DNA from: an uncultured Dorea sp.
Lineage (GTDB): Bacteria; Bacillota; Clostridia; Lachnospirales; Lachnospiraceae
NCBI GenBank assembly: GCA_947652615.1
Contig: CANTDX010000041.1
Location: 1 to 34,529 of the forward strand
Direction: 5' to 3'
Length of the DNA stretch: 34,529 nt
Shown: positions 23,817-31,120 of the stretch, one piece after another
How positions within the stretch are numbered: the stretch's first letter is position 1
Layout: every line of letters starts with the position of its first letter
Program-made: the position numbers and the translations under genes
The notes under the pieces: model-generated
The model's database searches: none
What the model was told of the DNA's origin: nothing
What the model saw: the letters and a program-made list of their open reading frames with translations, nothing else

Positions 23817-24917
23817 ATGAAGATTCAAAGACATAGGGCTGATCAGATGTCGCCCTTGGAGCGAAGGGAGGCGGTCAGGGAAGGGCGGCCTTATGACAGG
23901 ATTCCCTGCGTCCCGTTTATGGGGGAGTTCAAATGCGCCCTGACAGGGATCCGTGTATGGGATTTCTGGCATGACCCGCAGAAGATGGCGGACACGGAGA
24001 TCGCCGCTTTCAACAGATACGGTTATGACAGGATCGTGATCGGGCCGAATACCAGAGGGATTACAGAAGCACTTGGAGGACGGTTCGTCTATCCTGAGAA
24101 AGGGCTTCCCTATGCAGACCGGCCGCTGCTCTGGGAGGGGGCGACGGGAGATACCGGGGCGTCGGCGAAGGCGTGCGGCTATGGAAGGCTCAATGAGATG
24201 GAACCTGTGGATGCGAAGAAGAATGATCGGATCCGTACATTTGCAAGGGCGGCAGAGATTCTTGCCGCAGAAGCCGGCGGGATCGTGCCGGTGGAGATCA
24301 GCATAGGCGGGCCGTTTACGATCGCGTCTAACTTAAGGGGCGTGGAATTGCTGCTGCGGGATTGTAGGAAATGCCCCGGAGAGGTACATCGGCTGATGCG
24401 TCTGATTACAGAGAGCCAGAAATCCTGCATTGATATGGCGGCAGAATATGGGTTTGGAATTGCGATGGCGGATCCGGTTGCGAATCCTGCGTTGATCGGA
24501 CCAAAGATGTATGAAAGGTTCGTGTACCCTTATACGAGAGAGCTTACGGATTATGCGCTCCTTAAGACGAAGGAGCGGGTATCTCTGCATATGTGCGGGA
24601 AGACCTACAGTATATGGAAATATTTGTGCCAGTATGAGCTGAATGAACTGAGCCTTGACAATATCATTGATCTTGGCCGGGCAGTCAGCGAATTGGGAGA
24701 TCGAATCCCGATTGCGGGGAATGTAGATCCGGTTGAGGTTGTGATGAACGGGAGCAGGGAAGAGATCGAAAGAGCCGTAGAGTCCTGCATTGAGACTGGA
24801 AGGAATGCGAAGAGGGGATTCGTGCTGGCTACCGGATGTGATGTGCCGGAATCGACGAATCCTGTCAAGATCGACTGGATGATGGAAGCAGTGCGAAAGA
24901 GAGGAAATGTAAGATGA
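23817..24917 (+). CDS. UroD/MtaA-family corrinoid methyltransferase D
   Basis: 366 residues. Zn site H258-M-C260 (LHMCGKTYSIWKYL) and Cys341 (VLATGCDVPESTNPVKI). It begins with MSPLERREAVREGRPYDRIP and has VPVEISIGGPFTIASNLRG in the core. It starts 6 bp after gene C and overlaps the next gene by 4 bp (ATGA), so it is translationally coupled. The proteins share the C-terminal IAGNVDPVEVV region with C. The presence of three Zn-intact paralogues suggests separate methyl donors or a methyltransferase I/II pair. Confidence 0.88.
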   Translation: MKIQRHRADQMSPLERREAVREGRPYDRIPCVPFMGEFKCALTGIRVWDFWHDPQKMADTEIAAFNRYGYDRIVIGPNTRGITEALGGRFVYPEKGLPYADRPLLWEGATGDTGASAKACGYGRLNEMEPVDAKKNDRIRTFARAAEILAAEAGGIVPVEISIGGPFTIASNLRGVELLLRDCRKCPGEVHRLMRLITESQKSCIDMAAEYGFGIAMADPVANPALIGPKMYERFVYPYTRELTDYALLKTKERVSLHMCGKTYSIWKYLCQYELNELSLDNIIDLGRAVSELGDRIPIAGNVDPVEVVMNGSREEIERAVESCIETGRNAKRGFVLATGCDVPESTNPVKIDWMMEAVRKRGNVR

Positions 24918-25729
24918 AGATAGAAGAATTAATGGAACGGATCCGTCTGCCCAAAGAGGCAAGGGAACTGGCCCGCACGGAGCAGATCGGCGCGCAGGAG
25001 TATGAAGTATGGAAAGATAAGTTTTATCAGGATATCCGGCAGTTTATCGGAGAATGGAAGGAAATGGACGGCAGATATGTGTGGGCGCTTGAATTCTATC
25101 TGAAGCTGGCAATGGATACTTACGGGGAATATCAGGAGAGGGGATACACAGACCATGTGTTTGATGAGACCTTCTATGACATTACGATCTGGTGCCGGGA
25201 ATGTTACCGGAAGCATGGCGTCTATGGCCTGGATGAGTTATGGTGGCTTGGACAGTCGGTGAAGATGGAGTTGTTCCGGCTTGGCCGGCTGCAGTTTGAA
25301 CCGATCCTTGTTAAGAAGGATATGAAGGGCAGGGAGCAGACCATTCAGGCAGGGACGAAGGCGCTGAACGTACACATCCCTGAGGGAGAGCCGCTTAGAA
25401 TAGAAGCGTGCCGGGAGTCATTCCTGCGTGCAGCGGAATTCTTCGGGAAGGAATACCAGGTATATGTCTGTGATTCCTGGCTGCTGTCGCCTCATCTTAA
25501 GGAGGTGCTTCCCGAGACCAGTAATATCATCCGCTTCCAGAAGCTTTTTGAAATAACGGATGTAGGCTACCAATACCCGCAGGCAGAACAGAGAATCTTC
25601 GGAGAGATACTGGAGGATAAGCGGCAGTACCCGGAGAATACGACTCTTCAGAAGCGGGCCAAAGAATACGTTCTCTCTGGAAGGGATCTGGGAATCGGAA
25701 TAGGATTCATAGATGAATCCTATAAATAG
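24914..25729 (+). CDS. GNAT-like acyltransferase-domain protein (NAT_N/GNAT_C type)
   Basis: 271 residues, soluble. The layout resembles Clostridial 'acyltransferase domain' proteins with an N-terminal helical NAT_N-like part and a GNAT_C-like second half. I recognise ELFRLGRLQFEPIL near 117-130, LNVHIPEGEPLRIEACRESF near 153-172, and YVCDSWLLSPHLKEVLPETSN near 190-210. No biochemical role is firmly known to me. It overlaps methyltransferase D by 4 bp (ATGA), so it belongs to the corrinoid cluster. It could acylate the substrate or a cluster protein, or be an unrecognised accessory. The promoter of the ABC genes follows. Confidence 0.65.
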   Translation: MKIEELMERIRLPKEARELARTEQIGAQEYEVWKDKFYQDIRQFIGEWKEMDGRYVWALEFYLKLAMDTYGEYQERGYTDHVFDETFYDITIWCRECYRKHGVYGLDELWWLGQSVKMELFRLGRLQFEPILVKKDMKGREQTIQAGTKALNVHIPEGEPLRIEACRESFLRAAEFFGKEYQVYVCDSWLLSPHLKEVLPETSNIIRFQKLFEITDVGYQYPQAEQRIFGEILEDKRQYPENTTLQKRAKEYVLSGRDLGIGIGFIDESYK

Positions 25730-25752
25730 AATCATATATACATAATACCGAT

Positions 25753-25781
25753 TTAACAATGAGAGTTCTTTCGATTATAAT
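25753..25781 (+). promoter_or_regulatory. Internal promoter of the ABC importer genes
   Basis: TTAACA (25753-25758), 17 bp, TATAAT (25776-25781), 36 bp upstream of the ATG at 25817. Near consensus, so the importer section can be expressed independently of the methyltransferase section. GAAAGGAAA lies before the ATG. Confidence 0.7.
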
Positions 25782-25816
25782 TAAGTGGAGAATACAAAAG
25801 AAAGGAAATAGGTATT

Positions 25817-27145
25817 ATGAAGAAGAAATTGGCAGGTGCATTATTATGTGTCTCAATGGTGGCAGCGCTGGCGGCAGGCTGCGGCTCTGATTCCGGATCA
25901 GGCTCCGGATCAGATTCCGGAGATAGTGGAGAGAAGGCAGAGTCTTCCGAGGGTAAGACGACGCTGACATTCTGGTGCCATGAGAATGAACCGTGGGTAA
26001 AGTCTTACAAGGAGATGGCGAAGAAGTTCGAGGATGCGAATCCGGATTACACGGTGGAGGTTCAGGATTATCCTTTCAAAGTGTACAATGACAAGATCCA
26101 GACAACACTGACATCCTCAACGGCAGGGCCGGATATCGTGGCAGTCTGGGGCGGAACCGCGCCTTCCTTTATTGCGTCGGATGCGCTTGCAGAGGTGCCG
26201 GAGGATCTGGTGAAGGAGCTTGAAGAGGACTATCTGGCGCCTACGCTTGGCATATATCAGAAGGAAGGCAAATACTACGGCGTGCCGATGGAATTCAACC
26301 TGGAATACGGCGGAATGATCGTCAATAAGAAACTGTTCGGCGATACTCCATATCCGACAACCTGGGAAGAGCTCAGGAAGGTTTCTAAGGAAGTATCCAA
26401 GAAGAACGGCGACATCGTGGAGATGAAGGGATTCGAGATGATGGATTCCGATTCCCTGATCTGTAACTATCTTGCGATGATCCTGCAGCAGGGCGGTCAG
26501 TATCTTATGGACGACGGCTCTATTGACTTCGCGACTCCGGAAGGCGTTAAGGCTATGGAGGAGATTCTTGATATGTACCGGAACGGAGAGTGCGACCTTG
26601 AGAATCTGACTTCCGGCGAATATGGTTTCAATGATGTATATCAGGATAAGGGATATATGGCGTCTGTCGGTTCCTGGGGGATCGGGGAAGGCACAGACAC
26701 CTATGGACTGACTTACGGCGAAGATTTCGAGTATGTGCCGGTTCCGCAGTACGGGGATGAGATGGCATTTGCTTCCGAGACCGGATGGGGAATCATCGTT
26801 CCGGAGAACGGAGCCAACAAGGAAGCGGCATGGGAATTCGTGAAGTTCTTCAGTGAGCCGGAGAATCTGGTGCAGCACAATATCGCGTGCAATCAGCTAC
26901 CGCCAAGGAAGTCTCTGTTAGACAGTGAAGAATACAAAGAAGCGATGCCGAATGTGACGTTCTTACTGGATATCCTTCCAAGCGGACAGTGGATGGGACC
27001 GTATAATACGTCAGATATGCGCGGAATCTTCAACCAGATGTATATGGATCTGTGTCAGGCTGACAATCCGGATGTGGAAGGGGCGCTTAAGGAAGCATCC
27101 GACCAGATTACAGAAGAATGTCAGATTGGTTACTCGATGGATTAA
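25817..27145 (+). CDS. Family-1 (carbohydrate-type) ABC substrate-binding lipoprotein
   Basis: 442 residues, normal for SBP family 1. Lipoprotein signal with LAAGC (Cys22), then a Ser/Gly/Asp linker. The mature part starts TTLTFWCHENEPWVKSYKEM and has GPDIVAVWGGTAPSFIASDAL, YYGVPMEFNLEYGGMIVNKKL and a C-terminal AAWEFVKFFSEPEN segment, all typical of MalE/UgpB-like proteins. The family binds sugars, oligosaccharides, glycerol phosphodiesters and related polar compounds outside the membrane. It is followed by two permeases and no ATPase gene, so a shared MsmX/UgpC-type ATPase elsewhere is likely. Next to the demethylation genes it suggests a sugar-containing or polar methylated substrate. Confidence 0.93.
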   Translation: MKKKLAGALLCVSMVAALAAGCGSDSGSGSGSDSGDSGEKAESSEGKTTLTFWCHENEPWVKSYKEMAKKFEDANPDYTVEVQDYPFKVYNDKIQTTLTSSTAGPDIVAVWGGTAPSFIASDALAEVPEDLVKELEEDYLAPTLGIYQKEGKYYGVPMEFNLEYGGMIVNKKLFGDTPYPTTWEELRKVSKEVSKKNGDIVEMKGFEMMDSDSLICNYLAMILQQGGQYLMDDGSIDFATPEGVKAMEEILDMYRNGECDLENLTSGEYGFNDVYQDKGYMASVGSWGIGEGTDTYGLTYGEDFEYVPVPQYGDEMAFASETGWGIIVPENGANKEAAWEFVKFFSEPENLVQHNIACNQLPPRKSLLDSEEYKEAMPNVTFLLDILPSGQWMGPYNTSDMRGIFNQMYMDLCQADNPDVEGALKEASDQITEECQIGYSMD

Positions 27146-27154
27146 ATCATGTAA

Positions 27155-27189
27155 GGCAGAGGATACGGGATGTGTTCTCTGCCATTTTT
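27155..27189 (+). terminator. Hairpin with T-run between binding-protein and permease genes (attenuator)
   Basis: GGCAGAG (27155-27161) pairs with CTCTGCC (27177-27183), extendable by two pairs, followed by ATTTTT (27184-27189). The permease ribosome site GGAG (27190-27193) follows at once. A partial terminator here would give more binding protein than permease, a usual need in ABC importers. Confidence 0.6.
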
Positions 27190-27199
27190 GGAGAACGGT

Positions 27200-28078
27200 A
27201 TGAAAAATAATCGATTTGTAGCCGCGGTTTTGATACCTGGTTTTTTGTTTTTGATTCTCTTTGCAGTGTTTCCGGTGGCGTATGGACTGGGAATCTCTCT
27301 CTATGATTATAACCCGGCGAATTCCCAGAATCCATTTACAGGTTTGGAGAATTACAGGCGTCTGATTCATGATGAAGTGTTCTGGCTGGCTGTTAAGAAT
27401 ACCATCGTCTATTGTCTGGCGGCAGTGACAGCGAATATTGTGATTACGCTGTTTTTGGCAGAGATCATCTCTGTTCTTCCGTCGAAGTGGATGAAGACTA
27501 TGTTTCGGACGATCCTTTTTATTCCCTGTATCGCGCCTATGGTAGGGACTTCTACAGTGTGGAAATACGGTATATTAGGTACGGACGGAGGATTATTGAA
27601 CAAGATCGCCGGGCTGTTTGGGATCGCGCCGAAGAACTGGTTCCTGACTACATGGCAAATGCTGCTGCTGATCATCGTATTTACCTTGTGGGCGGATATC
27701 GGGTACAATGTGGTGCTCTTTACGGCAGGGCTTGAAGGAGTTCCCAGAGAATTTGACGAGGCGGCGGCGATTGACGGAGCGGGGCCGGTGAAGAGATTCC
27801 TGTGGATCAAGCTGCCTCTGATCGGCCGGACCTTTGCATTTGTGGCGATCATGACGATGGCGAATTATTTCCAGATGTTTGCGCAGTTCAGAGTATTCGC
27901 GGCTAATGGGGGAAGGAATAATACAGCGATGGTTTTGACGAACTATGTGTTTAAGATGAGTTTTGACAGCTTCGATATGGGCTATGCGTCTGCGGTTGCG
28001 GCGGCATTGTTCGTGCTTGTATTCATGGTTGCGATGGCTCAGAATAAGCTTATGCGTTCAGATTGGAGTTATGAATGA
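27200..28078 (+). CDS. Carbohydrate-type ABC transporter permease 1 (MalF/UgpA-like)
   Basis: 292 residues with six hydrophobic segments starting AAVLIPGFLFLILFAVFPVA. The EAA loop EFDEAAAIDGAGPVKRFLWI marks the ATPase contact. ATG 27200 with GGAG (27190-27193) is chosen; an upstream in-frame ATG at 27170 lies inside the attenuator hairpin. It overlaps the second permease by 4 bp (ATGA). It pairs with permease 2 as a heterodimeric channel for the substrate held by the preceding lipoprotein. Confidence 0.92.
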   Translation: MKNNRFVAAVLIPGFLFLILFAVFPVAYGLGISLYDYNPANSQNPFTGLENYRRLIHDEVFWLAVKNTIVYCLAAVTANIVITLFLAEIISVLPSKWMKTMFRTILFIPCIAPMVGTSTVWKYGILGTDGGLLNKIAGLFGIAPKNWFLTTWQMLLLIIVFTLWADIGYNVVLFTAGLEGVPREFDEAAAIDGAGPVKRFLWIKLPLIGRTFAFVAIMTMANYFQMFAQFRVFAANGGRNNTAMVLTNYVFKMSFDSFDMGYASAVAAALFVLVFMVAMAQNKLMRSDWSYE

Positions 28079-28908
28079 TGAAGAAGAGGTCGAAATATAA
28101 GAAATATCACTATATAATTATCGCCTTTCTGGCGGTTTTATCGGTGATCATGATGTATCCCATGGTATGGATGTTCCTGACATCTTTTAAGAGCAACGCA
28201 GAGATCCGTACATACCGGACCAAATTCCTGCCGGTCGAGTGGACGCTCGAGGGGTATCGGAGTGCATTCGAGAGGGCGCCGGTGGCAGGCTGGTTTGCGA
28301 ACAGTATGTTTGTTACCATCTGTGTGACAGCGGCGGTGATCCTGACGAGTACATTGATCGGCTATGTATTTGCCAAGTACGAATTTCGGGGGAAGAAGCT
28401 TCTGTTCGTGCTTCTTCTGGCAACAATGATGGTTCCGCCTCAGGTCACGATGATTCCCCGGTATCTGATGATCCAGAAGATGCATCTCTTTAATACGCGG
28501 TGGGCGCTGATCGTGCCTGGGCTTGTCAGTGCATTTTCCATCTATCTGGCGAGGCAGTTTATCGGTGATATTCCGGACAGTCTGTGTGAGGCAGCTAAGA
28601 TCGACGGAGCAGGACCGATTCGGATCTACTGGCATGTGATCCTTCCGAATATTAAGCCGGCTATCGGTTCCATTGGCATATTTACAGCTATGATGCACTG
28701 GAATGACTATCTGAATCCATTGCTGATGCTGAATGATATGGAGAAGATGACACTGCCCCTTGGCCTTGTGATCTTCGACAGCCAGAGGACTTCGGATCTG
28801 TCTGCGACGATGGCGGCGGCGTCTATGATCATGATTCCGATGATCGTGATCTTCCTGATCTTCCAGAAGCAGTTCATCAAGGGAATGACAATGAGCGGGA
28901 TCAAGTGA
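28075..28908 (+). CDS. Carbohydrate-type ABC transporter permease 2 (MalG/UgpE-like)
   Basis: 277 residues, six membrane segments. MalG-type features: YPMVWMFLTSFKSNAEI near 24-40, the EAA loop SLCEAAKIDGAGPIRIYWHV near 176-195, and a C-terminus ending FQKQFIKGMTMSGIK, typical of the MalG tail that inserts into the ATPase groove. Two ATGs (28075, 28078) are possible; GGAG lies at 28065-28068. No ATP-binding gene follows, so the ATPase is supplied in trans. Confidence 0.92.
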   Translation: MMKKRSKYKKYHYIIIAFLAVLSVIMMYPMVWMFLTSFKSNAEIRTYRTKFLPVEWTLEGYRSAFERAPVAGWFANSMFVTICVTAAVILTSTLIGYVFAKYEFRGKKLLFVLLLATMMVPPQVTMIPRYLMIQKMHLFNTRWALIVPGLVSAFSIYLARQFIGDIPDSLCEAAKIDGAGPIRIYWHVILPNIKPAIGSIGIFTAMMHWNDYLNPLLMLNDMEKMTLPLGLVIFDSQRTSDLSATMAAASMIMIPMIVIFLIFQKQFIKGMTMSGIK

Positions 28909-28961
28909 TGGATTATGTCAAGTGAGGGTAGATAAGAGAAAAATAAGAAAGGTAGTGCAAT

Positions 28962-30638
28962 ATGTTTGAACAAAAAGAGATTAAGTATGAGATGAAGCTT
29001 TTAAGTTCCCTGGCGAAGGTATTCCAGGATGAGACGCCGGTCTATCAGCCGGAGTGCTTGAAACTCAGCGCCCTGTGGGGGGAGACGGTGTCTTTCCAGG
29101 CGGCATATACCGGGGACTTCTTCATGCGCGAGCGTCTGGATGTCCGGGTAGTATCGCCGATCGAAAGCCAGGTCCGGGTAAGGACAGTCGAGCAGGTGCC
29201 GGTGGGGCGTGCGACGAACCGTATCGTGGATGATAATTATCTGAAGACGACCTCCGGGCTGTATCCGGATCTTCTGCGGGAATTGAAGGACGGGAAAGCG
29301 ATCGTGTGTTCCAACCAGTGGCGGAGCCTCTGGATCGACGTGGATGTGACGGATGAGATCAAGGCCGGGGATTATGAGATCGAGATCCAGTTGGTGAAGG
29401 AGGGCGCGCCGGTATGCTCTGCGGTGATGAAGCTTACGGTGATCGGTGTAACATTGCCGAAGCTTTCGATTATGCATACGGAATGGATGCATGCGGACTG
29501 TCTGGCGGATTATTACCAGGTGGAGGTATTTTCAGAAGAACACTGGAAGCTTCTTGAGAATTATTTCCATGAATATGTGAAGAGAGGCTGCAATATGATG
29601 CTGACTCCGCTCTTCACATCGCCGCTTGATACGGCGGTGGGCCTGGAACGGACGACGACGCAGCTGATCGATGTGGAAGTGAAGGACGGAGCGTATAGCT
29701 TTGGGTTCGGCAAGCTGAAACGCTGGGTCGACCTGTGCAGTTCTTGCGGGATCGAGTATTATGAGATGTCGCATCTGTTCTCCCAGTGGGGCGCAAAGTA
29801 TGCGCCGAAGGTGGTGGCGACGGTAGACGGAAGGGAAGAGAAGATCTTCGGATGGCACACGCCTGCGGTGGGAGAGTACACGAAGTTCCTTCATAGCTTC
29901 CTGCCGCAGCTTACCGGGAAGCTGCGTGAGTGGGGGATCGCAGAGGCGACGTATTTCCATATCTCTGACGAGCCAAGAGAAAAGCATCTGGAGAGCTTCA
30001 AGGCAGCGAAAGAATCATTGGGAGATCTGTTAGAAGGCTTCCATACCTTTGATGCGCTCTCAAGCTATGAGTTCTACCGGCACGGACTGATCGATAAGCC
30101 GATTCCGGGAAATAATGAGATCGAAGAGTTCCTTGCCCATGGACTCACGGATATGTGGACCTATTATTGTACGGGGCAGTTCTATGAGGTGAGCAACCGG
30201 TTCATGTCTATGCCGTCGGCGCGGAACCGTATCTATGGGGTACAGTTGTTCAAATATGATATCGCGGGGATCCTGCACTGGGGATATAATTTCTACAACA
30301 GCCAGTTCTCCATCGAGCATATCAATCCTTACGAGGTGACGGACGCGGACAATGCATTCCCGTCCGGCGACCCGTTCCTGGTGTATCCGGGAGCGGACGG
30401 TCATCCGGAAGAGTCGATCCGTATGATGGTACACTATGAGGCGCTTACGGATCTGAGGGCGCTTAGGCTTCTGGAATCACTTACGGATAAGGAGTATGTG
30501 ATGGAGTTAGTTGAGGGAGAGCTTGCCGAGCCGTTGACATTCAAGCGATATCCGAAGTCGGATATGTATCTGATCACGCTTAGGAACCGGGTGAACCGGG
30601 AGATCGCACGGAGGATGAGCGGGGCGGATGAAAGTTGA
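28962..30638 (+). CDS. DUF4091 / GH123-like glycoside hydrolase
   Basis: 558 residues, no signal peptide, hence cytoplasmic. An N-terminal beta-sandwich region (about 1-165) carries ISPIESQVRVRT-like strands and IDVDVTDEIKAGDYEIEI. The TIM-barrel-like part starts MHTEWMHADCLADYY and has the family's Asp-Glu pair in FHISDEPREKHL (D336, E337), matching the catalytic Asp-Glu of GH123-type enzymes that use substrate-assisted hydrolysis. The C-terminal DUF4091 segment has HWGYNFYNSQF, GDPFLVYPGADG and ESIRMMVHYEALTDLRAL. The substrate is unknown; GH123 acts on N-acetylgalactosaminides. Lying after an importer, it probably cleaves the imported compound inside the cell. Its 3' end overlaps the HAD gene by 11 bp. 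Confidence 0.88.
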   Translation: MFEQKEIKYEMKLLSSLAKVFQDETPVYQPECLKLSALWGETVSFQAAYTGDFFMRERLDVRVVSPIESQVRVRTVEQVPVGRATNRIVDDNYLKTTSGLYPDLLRELKDGKAIVCSNQWRSLWIDVDVTDEIKAGDYEIEIQLVKEGAPVCSAVMKLTVIGVTLPKLSIMHTEWMHADCLADYYQVEVFSEEHWKLLENYFHEYVKRGCNMMLTPLFTSPLDTAVGLERTTTQLIDVEVKDGAYSFGFGKLKRWVDLCSSCGIEYYEMSHLFSQWGAKYAPKVVATVDGREEKIFGWHTPAVGEYTKFLHSFLPQLTGKLREWGIAEATYFHISDEPREKHLESFKAAKESLGDLLEGFHTFDALSSYEFYRHGLIDKPIPGNNEIEEFLAHGLTDMWTYYCTGQFYEVSNRFMSMPSARNRIYGVQLFKYDIAGILHWGYNFYNSQFSIEHINPYEVTDADNAFPSGDPFLVYPGADGHPEESIRMMVHYEALTDLRALRLLESLTDKEYVMELVEGELAEPLTFKRYPKSDMYLITLRNRVNREIARRMSGADES

Positions 30639-31095
30639 TATTCCTGGATTTAAGGTTCTGGATTTAGATTATCTGGTGTTGGATTACAATGGGACGATCG
30701 CCGTAGACGGAACGATTGCGGACGATATGAAGGAGAGGCTTGTAGAACTGGCAGAACGCTTCCGGATCTATGTCGTTACTGCCGATACCCATGGGACTGC
30801 AAGGGCGGCATGCGAAGGACTGCCGGTGGAGGTCCTGACGTTTCCTTCGGCGGATGCCGCGGCTGAGAAGAAGAAGATCGTGGAGAGGCTTGGCGGTGAG
30901 AGATGTGTATGCATGGGCAATGGCAGGAATGACGTGCTTATGTGCAGGATCGCCGGGCTTGCAGTCGCGGTGATGGACGCGGAAGGCGTCTGCGGCGGGC
31001 TGATCGCAGAGTCGGATGTATGTGTGAGATCCATGCAGGAAGGGCTGGAGCTGCTGATGAACGAGAAACGCCTGATCGCCACGTTGCGGGGTTAG
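30628..31095 (+). CDS. Small HAD-fold protein (soluble P-type-ATPase-like, COG4087 group)
   Basis: 155 residues. HAD motif I reads LVLDYNGTIAVDG near 16-28: the nucleophile Asp is kept, but the usual second Asp (DxD) is Asn, as DxNGT. Motif II is VVTADT near 49-54; motif IV-like GNGRNDVLMC lies near 98-107, with one acidic residue. There is no cap domain. These resemble the stand-alone P-domain-like HAD proteins of the COG4087 type, whose role is unclear. It overlaps the DUF4091 gene by 11 bp and precedes the molybdopterin oxidoreductase gene by 25 bp, so it is embedded in the operon. The altered motif makes ordinary phosphatase activity uncertain. Confidence 0.75.
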   Translation: MKVDIPGFKVLDLDYLVLDYNGTIAVDGTIADDMKERLVELAERFRIYVVTADTHGTARAACEGLPVEVLTFPSADAAAEKKKIVERLGGERCVCMGNGRNDVLMCRIAGLAVAVMDAEGVCGGLIAESDVCVRSMQEGLELLMNEKRLIATLRG

Positions 31096-31120
31096 GTTCA
31101 ACAGGATGAAGGAGAAGGAT

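Noticed and set aside
18429..24917. Haem biosynthesis role for the UroD-family genes
   Set aside because: They lie with a corrinoid protein and a RACo activator, three have the H-x-C-xn-C Zn motif of corrinoid methyltransferases, and no other tetrapyrrole synthesis gene is present.
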